Below, one piece after another: positions 1 to 6,252 of a stretch of DNA of 6,951 nt. The translations under genes were made by a program, and so were the position numbers. The stretch comes from Planctomycetaceae bacterium (GTDB lineage Bacteria > Planctomycetota > Planctomycetia > Planctomycetales > Planctomycetaceae). How positions within the stretch are numbered: position 1 is the stretch's first letter; each line of letters starts with the position of its first letter. Where the stretch lies: contig JAGQQB010000196.1 in the NCBI GenBank assembly GCA_020426425.1, forward strand, positions 1 through 6,951, in the 5' to 3' direction. The notes under the pieces were generated by a model that was given only the letters and a program-made list of their open reading frames with translations, did no database searches and was not told the origin of the DNA.

Positions 1-1758
1 CAGGCCGTCATAATCGGTGACGTCGATGAATGTTCCATCTCCAAGATTCTCGAACAGGCGATTGATTCCGGGTCCAGTTGTATAGAGGTCGGGCAGACCG
101 TCCCCATTGAAATCGCCCGCAGTGGCACCATGTCGAAAATCGCGGGAACCGACGTATGCGAAGCTCGTTAGATTGCGAAAGCCCTGGCCGGAGTTGCGAA
201 AAAACTGATCCTGCGATCGTTCCGAGGGTTTCTCAAATTGCCCTCCCTGCGGAAAGAAGAGATCCGGCCACCCATCGCGATCATAGTCAAGCACCGCCAC
301 CCCCCCGCCGGGAGACTCAACCATCTGAAGGCCTTCTTGCGAGGGTGACTTTCCATTGTCATATTGGAATTCGAGTCCCGCAGAATCGGCATCGTCACGA
401 AAGCCGACCGTCTGGGCGATCCCATTGGTCGTTGCACTCGAGGATGGTGTTGTTCCCGTTGGCTGGGGGACAGTCGGCAACGGCAAATCGGAGAGGTCGA
501 TCTGGTTCGCAGGGTTGTGGATTTGCTGCATCCGCACGATTCCCCCCTGCTCCAACGACTGCCTTAATTCATTGAGCCGGTCGTTCAGTGTTGGCTCGTA
601 GATTCCGAGTTGAATTCCCAACTGATACCACCCCCACGTCTCCCAACCATGCCCCAATTGATCGCTCAGTTTTGCGGCGGTATCAATGGCTTTGGGGTTT
701 TCGGAATTGGTGTGCAACTCCTTGGCCGCCTCGATGAATTGTGTCTGTAGGATGTGGCGAGTCGCAAAGACTTCTGCCTCGAGTGTGCGGTCTAATGCCG
801 TAAGAGATTGCGCAAGCTGGTATGTCGCTGCTTCGTGATCCGGAGAGCGACGCAGGGTTTCCCAGGCACAGCGCGCGGCGGCCATGTGCTGCCCGTTCCG
901 GACCGCGTAGTTGGCCAGAGTGAACAGAATATCCGGATCGGAATGCGCTTCCTGCGGCAGCCTGTGAAACCAACGCCGGAAATCATCCTCACGACCTTCG
1001 CTCAGATAAACGAGTCCGAGGCGTGCTTGCGCTTCAAATGCCAGAGGGTGTTGCTCCACCACCTTCGATAAGAGATCCTTCGCAAGGTGAAACTGCTGGT
1101 CCCGCATTCGCAGGCGGGCGAGACCATATAGCGGCCACACATCGTCCGGAGAATGCTCCCGACAGCGAACAAGAGCATCCTCATCTTCCGTGGCCGCCGA
1201 CTCCCAGCCCAGGACTGCAAGGTTGCGAGAGGAAAACTCTCCGCCACGGATCGCAGCAATGAGGTGTGGCGTCATCTCGCGACGGCGTCCCTCCACCTCA
1301 AGCAGCATAGCCAGCGCCTGATGAGCCGGCACGAACTCCGGGTCGAGTTCCAGCACCGATTGCAACATGGCCTCTGCCTGTGACGAAGCACCGAGAAAGT
1401 GAAAAGAGACTTCAGCCGCAAGGCATCGCGACAGCTTGTAATCCTCGGGGCGCGTATCTTCAATTTTCATCCAGTGGTCGACTGCAGCAACATAGTCCCC
1501 CTGCTGAGCTGCTGCCTGACCAGCTAAGATCATGGCAGCACTCAGGTCTGGATTCTGTTCAATCGTCGAGGCAGCCAGTTTCTCGGTCTCCGCCCATTCA
1601 CCTCGACTGAAGGCCGCACGGGCTTTTGCCAGCAATTGTTCCGCCGATTGCGTCTCGGGGGCGTTTTGGCCAGAGTTGCAGCCGAAGGACACCATGATCG
1701 CCAAAACAGACGATGCCAAGTGCACTCCAAGGCATCCCCACGTCCGAGTTCCCGTCAT
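1..1758 (-). CDS. TPR and FG-GAP/VCBS repeat lipoprotein (CRTAC1-like), 3' end outside the window
   Basis: The reading frame is open for 586 codons from an ATG at 1758 to the left edge, so the C-terminus is missing. The N-terminus has a hydrophobic segment (about residues 10-26) ending in V-S-F-G-C27, a loose lipobox, which suggests an exported lipoprotein. Residues about 39-340 are helical and show TPR-like periodicity, for example A-R-A-A-F-S-R-G-E-W-A-E and L-A-K-D-L-L-S-K-V-V-E-Q-H-P. A Pro/Thr/Ser-rich linker spans about 423-447. Two FG-GAP/VCBS calcium-binding loops follow, DYDRDGWPD (about 490) and DFNGDGLPD (about 550). In planctomycetes this order usually continues into more VCBS blades and an ASPIC/UnbV domain. 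GGAAG at 1767-1771 lies 8 nt before the ATG and supports this start; an in-frame GTG directly upstream is an alternative. The role is unknown; extracellular binding or scaffolding is inferred from the domains only. Confidence 0.88.
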   Translation of the reverse strand, partial: MTGTRTWGCLGVHLASSVLAIMVSFGCNSGQNAPETQSAEQLLAKARAAFSRGEWAETEKLAASTIEQNPDLSAAMILAGQAAAQQGDYVAAVDHWMKIEDTRPEDYKLSRCLAAEVSFHFLGASSQAEAMLQSVLELDPEFVPAHQALAMLLEVEGRRREMTPHLIAAIRGGEFSSRNLAVLGWESAATEDEDALVRCREHSPDDVWPLYGLARLRMRDQQFHLAKDLLSKVVEQHPLAFEAQARLGLVYLSEGREDDFRRWFHRLPQEAHSDPDILFTLANYAVRNGQHMAAARCAWETLRRSPDHEAATYQLAQSLTALDRTLEAEVFATRHILQTQFIEAAKELHTNSENPKAIDTAAKLSDQLGHGWETWGWYQLGIQLGIYEPTLNDRLNELRQSLEQGGIVRMQQIHNPANQIDLSDLPLPTVPQPTGTTPSSSATTNGIAQTVGFRDDADSAGLEFQYDNGKSPSQEGLQMVESPGGGVAVLDYDRDGWPDLFFPQGGQFEKPSERSQDQFFRNSGQGFRNLTSFAYVGSRDFRHGATAGDFNGDGLPDLYTTGPGINRLFENLGDGTFIDVTDYDGL

Positions 1759-1830
1759 CACGCGCACTTCCGCCTTCCCGTGATTGAACAGCGATGCATC
1801 CACCTCGATCCTTCTTCAAAGATGTCTAGG

Positions 1831-1860
1831 ATAGTACCGCAGATCAGAACACGATTCCAA
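1831..1860 (-). promoter_or_regulatory. Candidate sigma70-like promoter for the TPR-VCBS gene
   Basis: Read on the minus strand, TTGGAA (1860-1855) and TACTAT (1836-1831) are separated by 18 nt. Each matches the -35 and -10 consensus at 4 of 6 positions. The element lies about 72 nt upstream of the ATG at 1758. Matches of this quality arise by chance, so this is a position-supported guess. Confidence 0.27.
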
Positions 1861-1887
1861 ACCGCCGCACCAGCGGGTGGCGGCGGT
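1861..1887. repeat. GC-rich inverted repeat (8-bp perfect stem)
   Basis: ACCGCCGC at 1861-1868 pairs perfectly with GCGGCGGT at 1880-1887 across an 11-nt loop, and ACC/GGT inside the loop could extend the stem with a bulge. AAACCG (1859-1864) could instead pair with CGGTTT at 1894-1899, giving a competing structure. Neither side has a U-run, so it is not an intrinsic terminator. It adjoins the candidate -35 of the TPR-VCBS gene. Confidence 0.45.
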
Positions 1888-1999
1888 CTGGTCGGTTTCG
1901 GTGAGTGGCCGGGTAATTCGGTCGACGCAGGAGCATCTCTTAGCTTTGAAGCGGATTGAGGCTGGTCACTGCTTCTGGAATCGCTTGAGCATGCCTCCG

Positions 2000-2029
2000 T
2001 TTCCAAAAACTGCCGATCGCAGGTAAACT
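2000..2029 (+). promoter_or_regulatory. Candidate promoter for the PQQ-like gene
   Basis: TTTCCA (2000-2005) and TAAACT (2024-2029) are spaced by 18 nt and each matches consensus at 4 of 6 positions. The implied transcript would start near 2036, about 65 nt before the ATG at 2102. The -10 sits exactly between the arms of the inverted repeat at 2019-2034, which slightly raises its plausibility. Confidence 0.27.
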
Positions 2030-2034
2030 CCTGC
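2019..2034. repeat. Short inverted repeat around a putative -10 element
   Basis: GCAGG (2019-2023) and CCTGC (2030-2034) are perfect inverted arms separated by TAAACT. The dyad overlaps the candidate -10 of the PQQ-like gene, which is a typical operator position. It could also form a weak hairpin. A regulator is not identified. Confidence 0.3.
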
Positions 2035-2085
2035 CAGGTCCGAGGGTGGCGGTTCGCCCACGGGGTGGCATTTGCAGATAGCGAC

Positions 2086-2091
2086 AAAGGA
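2086..2091 (+). promoter_or_regulatory. Shine-Dalgarno-like site that decides the PQQ-like gene start
   Basis: AAAGGA ends 10 nt before the ATG at 2102. It would lie inside the coding region if translation began at the in-frame TTG at 2072 or at an earlier start. Its position favours ATG 2102, as does the well-formed signal peptide that begins there. Confidence 0.55.
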
Positions 2092-2101
2092 TGTGCGACA
2101 G

Positions 2102-3367
2102 ATGAGGCGACAGTTTGGTGTATGGAGCGCAGTTGCGTGTTGTGTGTTGCTGGTGTCTTCTGCGCAGGCGGACTGGCCGCAGTGGCGTGGGGCGGCTCGG
2201 GATGGGAAGGCGGATGCTCAGGGGCTGAAGCTGAACTGGGAAGCCAAGGCTCCGCAACATGTGTGGACGGTGGAGGGGATGGGTGAAGGTTACGCCAGCA
2301 TGGCGATTGTAGGAGGCCGCATCTACACCACTGGAAATCAGAGCGATGGACAGGCGGTGACTTGTGTCTCGGCCGAAAATGGAGAAAAGATCTGGTCGAC
2401 ACCCCTGACAGATAAGAAGCCCAAGCACGGCTACGAAGGGTCCCGCTGCACACCGACGATTGATGGGGATCGGCTCTATGTCGTGACCTCCAATGGACAG
2501 ATCTCATGCCTGCGAACGGGAAATGGTGAAATCGTCTGGGCGCGCGACTTCCAGGATTTCGGCGGCAAGATGATGTCCGGCTGGGGCTTCTCGGAATCGC
2601 CGCTGGTCGATGGCGATTGGGTCCTGTGTACCCCAGGCGGATCGGACGCGATGATCGTCGCGCTGAACAAGCAGACTGGCGAGGAAGTCTGGCGGTCGGC
2701 GGTTCCAGAACTGGGCGACGCCGGTAAGGATGGAGCCGGATACTCATCGATCGTCATTTCCCATGGCGCTGGCGTGAAGCAGTACATCACACTGGTGGGC
2801 CGGGGTGTGATTGGAGTCCGGGCGGAAGATGGCAAGTATCTGTGGGGGTACAACAAGGTCGCAAACGGCACCGCGAACATCCCCACGCCGATTCCAATTG
2901 GCGACTATGTGTTCGCTTCGAGTGGTTATGGAACCGGCGCCTGCCTGCTCAAGCTGGAAGCCAGCGGAAGTGGCGTGGAAGCGACAGAGGAGTACTTCCT
3001 CGACGCCAAGACTTTTCAGAATCACCATGGTGGCATGATCCTGGATGGCGACTACATCTATGCCGGGCATCAGCACAACAAAGGCTTTCCGATTTGCCTG
3101 GAATGGAAGACGGGCGAGGTGAAGTGGGGCGGTAACATCCGCCCTGAAGGGAAAGGTTCGGCGGCAATTACCTACGTCGATGGGCAGATCATCTTCCGCT
3201 ATCAGGATGGTCTGATCGCGCTGATCTCGGCATCGCCGGAAGGCTACGCCCTGAACGGAACCTTCACCCCGGAGTTCCAGGAGAAGGAAAGCTGGTCGCA
3301 TCCCGTGGTGGTTGATGGCAAGTTGTATCTGCGCGAGCAGAACAAGTTGATGTGCTATCAGCTGTAA
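2102..3367 (+). CDS. Secreted PQQ-like beta-propeller repeat protein
   Basis: This 421-residue protein begins with a type I signal peptide (MRRQFG, then a hydrophobic core, cleavage expected after AQA at residue 23), and the mature part starts DWPQWRG, a hallmark of exported planctomycete PQQ-repeat proteins. Propeller-blade motifs recur: AENGEKIW (91-98), TGNGEIVW (139-146), TGEEVW (192-197), AEDGKYLW (241-248) and TGEVKW (337-342). The fold matches the PQQ-like/BamB-like WD40 superfamily. BamB itself is a lipoprotein; here the Cys pair at 13-14 lies too early for a convincing lipobox, so a soluble periplasmic or secreted protein is more likely. Nothing shows that it binds PQQ or is an enzyme. 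I chose ATG 2102 over the TTG at 2072 because of the signal peptide and AAAGGA upstream. It is transcribed alone and ends at a strong terminator. Confidence 0.92.
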   Translation: MRRQFGVWSAVACCVLLVSSAQADWPQWRGAARDGKADAQGLKLNWEAKAPQHVWTVEGMGEGYASMAIVGGRIYTTGNQSDGQAVTCVSAENGEKIWSTPLTDKKPKHGYEGSRCTPTIDGDRLYVVTSNGQISCLRTGNGEIVWARDFQDFGGKMMSGWGFSESPLVDGDWVLCTPGGSDAMIVALNKQTGEEVWRSAVPELGDAGKDGAGYSSIVISHGAGVKQYITLVGRGVIGVRAEDGKYLWGYNKVANGTANIPTPIPIGDYVFASSGYGTGACLLKLEASGSGVEATEEYFLDAKTFQNHHGGMILDGDYIYAGHQHNKGFPICLEWKTGEVKWGGNIRPEGKGSAAITYVDGQIIFRYQDGLIALISASPEGYALNGTFTPEFQEKESWSHPVVVDGKLYLREQNKLMCYQL

Positions 3368-3390
3368 TCCGCCCAATCGTTGCTGCGCTC

Positions 3391-3430
3391 AACTCTCGGT
3401 CCTTCATGAGTGAGGGACCGAGAGTTTTTT
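3391..3430 (+). terminator. Strong intrinsic terminator of the PQQ-like gene
   Basis: AACTCTCGGTCC (3391-3402) is perfectly complementary to GGACCGAGAGTT (3415-3426). Four inner pairs (3403-3406 with 3411-3414, one of them G-T) extend the stem to 16 bp with a TGAG tetraloop. Six T residues (3425-3430) follow. It begins 23 nt after the stop codon. The left arm is preceded by CGCTC rather than an A-run, so it should act mainly on plus-strand transcripts. Confidence 0.92.
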
Positions 3431-3436
3431 ATGCGC

Positions 3437-3460
3437 GGTGACCGAGGCGAAACGGTCATC
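3437..3460. repeat. Small hairpin just after the terminator
   Basis: GGTGACCG (3437-3444) pairs with CGGTCATC (3453-3460) around an 8-nt loop, with one G-T pair. No T-run follows. It lies 6 nt beyond the terminator and about 190 nt upstream of the HD-GYP gene, so it could belong to that gene's promoter region or leader. Confidence 0.35.
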
Positions 3461-3479
3461 TTGTCCGGGTTCTGTCAGC

Positions 3480-3497
3480 ATTGAAGCCGCATTCAAT
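3480..3497. repeat. Inverted repeat upstream of the HD-GYP gene
   Basis: ATTGAA (3480-3485) and TTCAAT (3492-3497) form a perfect dyad with a 6-nt centre. The spacing suits a small dimeric regulator, but a 6-bp repeat can occur by chance. The rest of 3431-3646 shows no convincing promoter and nothing I can match to a cyclic di-GMP riboswitch. Confidence 0.27.
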
Positions 3498-3646
3498 CAC
3501 GGATTCGGGGATTGTACGGACCGGGGAATCGTGGAAGCTCACGAAGCTGCGTACACTCACTGCATTGTTTGCAGCATGCCGTCAGATAGCGATGCTGGGG
3601 GTAGAGTTGGAAGTTCCCAAGAATCCTCTCACTCCCATGTGTGCTC

Positions 3647-5038
3647 ATGATGAGTTATCCCGACCTGACCTGGGGCGATCCCTGGCAACTGGTGACCTGG
3701 GTGAAGCAGTTGGAAGAACTGACTGGTCTTGCCTTCGGCCTGCTGGAGGTGATTCCGCCACCATCGAGCGTCTGGAAACCGGAGTTCCGCGAAACCTCGT
3801 CCACGTTGTGTTATCAGGTCACGACACCGGCGGGAGAAGTGCTCGGGGGAACGCTGCCGCGTGAATCGTCGCCTGGTTGGGCCACAGCCCGACGACTGGT
3901 CTCACTCGCGAGTGGTCAGTTGCGAGCCGAGTTGGCGGAACACACACTCCGGCGCGATGTCCACGAGGTCACTTCCCATACGCTCGAACTCTACGAACAG
4001 GTCAGCACGCTGCACCAGATTGTGGAGAGTCTCTCCCCAACGTCCGATCCCACCGCCGCGACCGAGTCGTTGCTGCGGACGCTGACGGAGTCGCTGGCTG
4101 CGCGGGATTGCGACTTGACACCTCTCCTCCCGCGCCAGCGGTATGTGCGATCGACTGAAAGTGATGGTGTTCGACGCACGATGCTCTGGCGGACGGGCGA
4201 AGCCGAGAACCGTTCGGCAACTGAGGACCCAGCAGGCGGGAACATCGCATCTGGGCAGTTTCTTGCGGTCGAGGTGCATCGGCCCGATGGGCAGCCATCG
4301 TGGCTCACCGTCCACCGGGATCTGCATGCCGAGGAGTTCCTCAGCCAGGATGGTCTACTCCTCGGTTCGGCGGCGACACTCCTGGAGTCCTACCTGAACA
4401 ATCATGCCTTGTTGCAAGAGAAGGACGCCCTGCTTCTAGGGTTTGTTCGTTCGCTGGTCACGACACTCGATGCCCGTGACCACTACACCTGCGGACACAG
4501 CGAACGTGTGGCAGCGGTCGCCGCCCTGCTTGCGAGTCGGCATGGACTCCCTGAAAGCGAAGTCCAGAAGATTCACACAAGTGGATTATTGCATGATATT
4601 GGCAAGATCGGCATTGAAGATGCCGTACTGCGCAAGCCGGGAAAACTGACCGAGCAGGAATGGCGAGAAGTGCAGCGACATCCCGTGATCGGTGATGAAA
4701 TCTTGGCGCCACTCGACGCCTTTGCCGACCTGCGTCCCGGCGTGCGTTTTCATCACGAAGCATGGGATGGCAGCGGGTATCCCGATGGGCTGGCGAATGA
4801 CGCGATCCCGCTGATGGCCCGCATTCTCGCAGTGGCCGATGCCTTTGACGCAATGGCGAGTGATCGTCCCTATCGCGAAGGGATGCCACTGGCCAAAGTG
4901 TCGCAGATTCTCCTGCAGGGCCGAGGCGAGCAGTGGTGCCCAGACACCATCGACCTGTTTCATCGCCACCGAGATCAAATCATCAACACGTGGTTGTCGC
5001 ATCACTCACGGAATCGCGAGGCACGTGAGATGGCGTGA
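3647..5038 (+). CDS. HD-GYP domain protein, predicted cyclic di-GMP phosphodiesterase
   Basis: This 463-residue soluble protein (no signal peptide or membrane segment) ends in an HD-GYP domain, about 263-441. The hallmarks are intact: GHSERV (H284), HDIGK (H316, D317), QRHPVIG (H345), HHEAWDGSGYP (369-379, GYP at 377-379) and VADAFD (D398). The family hydrolyses cyclic di-GMP to pGpG or GMP at a two- or three-metal centre. Residue 280, four before H284, is Tyr rather than the Glu of some trinuclear members, which hints at a binuclear site. The N-terminal half has a possible GAF-like unit (about 8-92), a probable coiled coil (about 93-125) and a second GAF-like unit (about 126-255); these are guesses from secondary-structure pattern. 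There is no receiver domain. An in-frame TAG at 3602 limits the start to GTG 3641, ATG 3647 or ATG 3650; none has a Shine-Dalgarno sequence. Confidence 0.9.
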   Translation: MMSYPDLTWGDPWQLVTWVKQLEELTGLAFGLLEVIPPPSSVWKPEFRETSSTLCYQVTTPAGEVLGGTLPRESSPGWATARRLVSLASGQLRAELAEHTLRRDVHEVTSHTLELYEQVSTLHQIVESLSPTSDPTAATESLLRTLTESLAARDCDLTPLLPRQRYVRSTESDGVRRTMLWRTGEAENRSATEDPAGGNIASGQFLAVEVHRPDGQPSWLTVHRDLHAEEFLSQDGLLLGSAATLLESYLNNHALLQEKDALLLGFVRSLVTTLDARDHYTCGHSERVAAVAALLASRHGLPESEVQKIHTSGLLHDIGKIGIEDAVLRKPGKLTEQEWREVQRHPVIGDEILAPLDAFADLRPGVRFHHEAWDGSGYPDGLANDAIPLMARILAVADAFDAMASDRPYREGMPLAKVSQILLQGRGEQWCPDTIDLFHRHRDQIINTWLSHHSRNREAREMA

Positions 5039-5156
5039 GCGAGGTCAAAGCGCAGCGGCGAGAAGCGAGCAATCGGCACAGCTGCAGCAAGTCTGCGCGC
5101 CTTGGCGAACTAAGCGGATGAGTGCAGTCGTGCCGACGGCGGTCGAACATGCGCCA
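5039..5156. other. Convergent gap between HD-GYP and parA genes
   Basis: This 118-nt space separates two genes that point toward each other. It has only tiny palindromes (GCTGCAGC, CGCC-TT-GGCG, GCC-GAC-GGC) and no T-run on either strand. I see no intrinsic terminator, so the two transcripts may overlap or end by Rho. Confidence 0.5.
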
Positions 5157-5981
5157 TCAGGCAGCGACGCGGTCGTGGACCATGTGCTGTTGTTCGGCCT
5201 GCAGCACTTCCTTGACCAGCCCCTGGTAGTCCTGCGCCCCAGCCGAGACAGGCGCATACTCATAAATGGACTGGCCGTGGCTGGGGGCTTCGGCCAGTTT
5301 GATGTTGCGGCGAATCCGGTTGCTAAACACCTGGGCCGAGGCCCACGGCGCCTGAGGATCGCTGTGCGAGAGGAAGTGCAGGATGTCGTCGGTGACGTCC
5401 CCAGCCAGTCGCGTGCCGGTCTCGTACAGACACATCACGATGCCGGTCACTTTCAATCCGCGATTGAGTCGACGGTTCACCAGAGCCGTCGTTTCAAACA
5501 ACTTTGAGAGTCCCTGGAGCGCGAAGAAATGCGGCTGCAGTGGGATGAAGACTTCGGTCGCGGCGGTCAGTGCGTTGACGGTCAGCACGCCCAACGATGG
5601 GGGACAGTCCATGACGATGTAGTCGTACGCACCATCGACATTCGCCTGAGCGAGCGCGTTCTTGAGTACGAATTCGCGGCCGGGAGCGTCGACCAGTTCC
5701 ACCTCGGTCGCGGCCAGATCAAGATCGGCCGGGGCCAGCCACAGGTTCTCGGTGGCGAGTTGCACGACTTCATTGAACGACTTTCCGCCCGCGAAGACCT
5801 GATAGATCGAATGAACTCCACCAGAGACGTCCACGCCCAAGTGCAGCGACGCATGCGCCTGAGGATCGAGATCAATCAGGCAGACGCGACGTCCCTGCAG
5901 CGCCAGCCCGGCGGCCAGGTTCACACTGGTCGTGGTTTTCCCCACGCCCCCCTTCTGATTCATGACGGCGATGATTCGCAT
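5157..5981 (-). CDS. parA: ParA/Soj-family partitioning ATPase without parB nearby
   Basis: This 274-residue protein is a complete Walker-type ParA. It has the deviant Walker A KGGVGKTT (10-17, signature Lys10, P-loop Lys15), the Walker A' DLDPQ (37-41), the Walker B stretch YIVMDCPPS (121-129) and the C-terminal N-I-K-L-A-E-A-P-S-H-G block (226-236) typical of chromosomal Soj proteins. It lacks the N-terminal helix-turn-helix extension of P1/F-type plasmid ParA. In this family ATP-bound dimers bind DNA non-specifically and ParB stimulates hydrolysis, which moves chromosome origins or protein cargo. After DLDPQ the sequence is AHAS instead of the usual GNAT/GNAS. AGAGGA at 5990-5995, 8 nt before the ATG, supports the start. 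No parB lies in the window and the adjacent genes are unrelated, so the partner and cargo are open; a cargo-positioning ParA is possible. Confidence 0.93.
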   Translation of the reverse strand: MRIIAVMNQKGGVGKTTTSVNLAAGLALQGRRVCLIDLDPQAHASLHLGVDVSGGVHSIYQVFAGGKSFNEVVQLATENLWLAPADLDLAATEVELVDAPGREFVLKNALAQANVDGAYDYIVMDCPPSLGVLTVNALTAATEVFIPLQPHFFALQGLSKLFETTALVNRRLNRGLKVTGIVMCLYETGTRLAGDVTDDILHFLSHSDPQAPWASAQVFSNRIRRNIKLAEAPSHGQSIYEYAPVSAGAQDYQGLVKEVLQAEQQHMVHDRVAA

Positions 5982-6160
5982 CCTTGCGGTCCTCTCGTTG
6001 GGCCGTATTCACAGTCAATGCCGCATCGGCGCATAGTCTTCCTGACCATCCGAGTGGCTCCAGAACTATATCGTGCGAGCGGAAACTGGAGATAGAGGAG
6101 TTTCTCGGAAACGCAGCTGTCCTGCCGTAAGGCTGCCACAGGTGACGTTTACGAAGATTC

Positions 6161-6185
6161 CGCATGCGATGCCGCCGTGCATGCG
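6161..6185. repeat. CGCATGC inverted repeat, possible operator or hairpin
   Basis: CGCATGC (6161-6167) and GCATGCG (6179-6185) are perfect inverted arms with an 11-nt spacer. Each arm contains the palindrome GCATGC, so the same bases also form direct repeats of GCATGCG starting 17 bp apart. The site lies between two divergent genes, about 40 nt upstream of the candidate -35 of the oxidoreductase gene. Confidence 0.4.
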
Positions 6186-6223
6186 CGATCAGCAGGTTCC
6201 TCGTAAAACAATGCATCAACGGG

Positions 6224-6252
6224 TTTTCACCTATTTGCAATTGCGGTAGCAT
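6224..6252 (+). promoter_or_regulatory. Candidate promoter for the Gfo/Idh/MocA gene
   Basis: TTTTCA (6224-6229) and TAGCAT (6247-6252) are separated by the ideal 17 nt, each matching consensus at 4 of 6 positions. The implied start of transcription is about 60 nt before the ATG at 6319. The evidence is position and spacing only. Confidence 0.32.

Larger units (their letters stand above)
1759..2101. other. Divergent intergenic region between TPR-VCBS and PQQ-like genes
   Basis: This 343-base gap separates two genes that point away from each other, so it should hold both promoters. I see a promoter-like pair on each strand, a GC-rich hairpin at 1861-1887 and an inverted repeat at 2019-2034. 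No small ORF here has convincing coding character. A minus-strand open frame that crosses the region is rich in Arg, Ser and Pro and is mainly the antisense shadow of the PQQ-like gene. Confidence 0.6.

Noticed and set aside
1..1758. The possibility that the TPR-VCBS gene is frameshifted, because only short open frames are obvious on this strand
   Set aside because: Translation of the minus strand from 1758 is open without a stop through to position 1; it only lacks a stop codon inside the window.
1758..2747. A 329-codon open frame on the minus strand whose TGA overlaps the ATG of the TPR-VCBS gene, like a coupled operon pair
   Set aside because: About two thirds of it is antisense to the well-supported PQQ-like gene, its composition is rich in Arg, Ser, Pro and His with no domain pattern, and it would overlap both candidate promoters. 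It is a shadow frame.
2744..3376. A 210-codon minus-strand open frame antisense to the PQQ-like gene
   Set aside because: It covers the terminal blades of the PQQ-like protein on the opposite strand and starts before the terminator; it has no ribosome-binding site or domain pattern.
3481..3864. A 127-codon plus-strand open frame upstream of and overlapping the HD-GYP gene
   Set aside because: It overlaps the HD-GYP coding region in another frame for over 200 nt, and its translation looks like a frame shadow in the second half. No start signal is visible.
5016..5031. A CACGTG core (GGCACGTGAGA) near the HD-GYP stop, considered as a parS site for the nearby parA
   Set aside because: Only the central CACGTG and a few flanking bases match the 16-bp parS consensus, and the site lies inside coding sequence.
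4839..5507. A 222-codon plus-strand open frame across the HD-GYP 3' end and antisense to parA
   Set aside because: It lies in another frame of the HD-GYP gene and opposite the intact parA; the translation has no recognisable domain.
5529..6095. A 188-codon plus-strand open frame antisense to parA
   Set aside because: It is opposite the Walker A and Walker B coding region of a complete ParA and has no protein-like features of its own.
6118..6145. A possible hairpin (CTGT/ACAG arms with GCC-GTAA-GGC inside) considered as a small RNA or riboswitch
   Set aside because: The outer and inner stems are short and separated by mismatches, and no T-run or known RNA family pattern is present.
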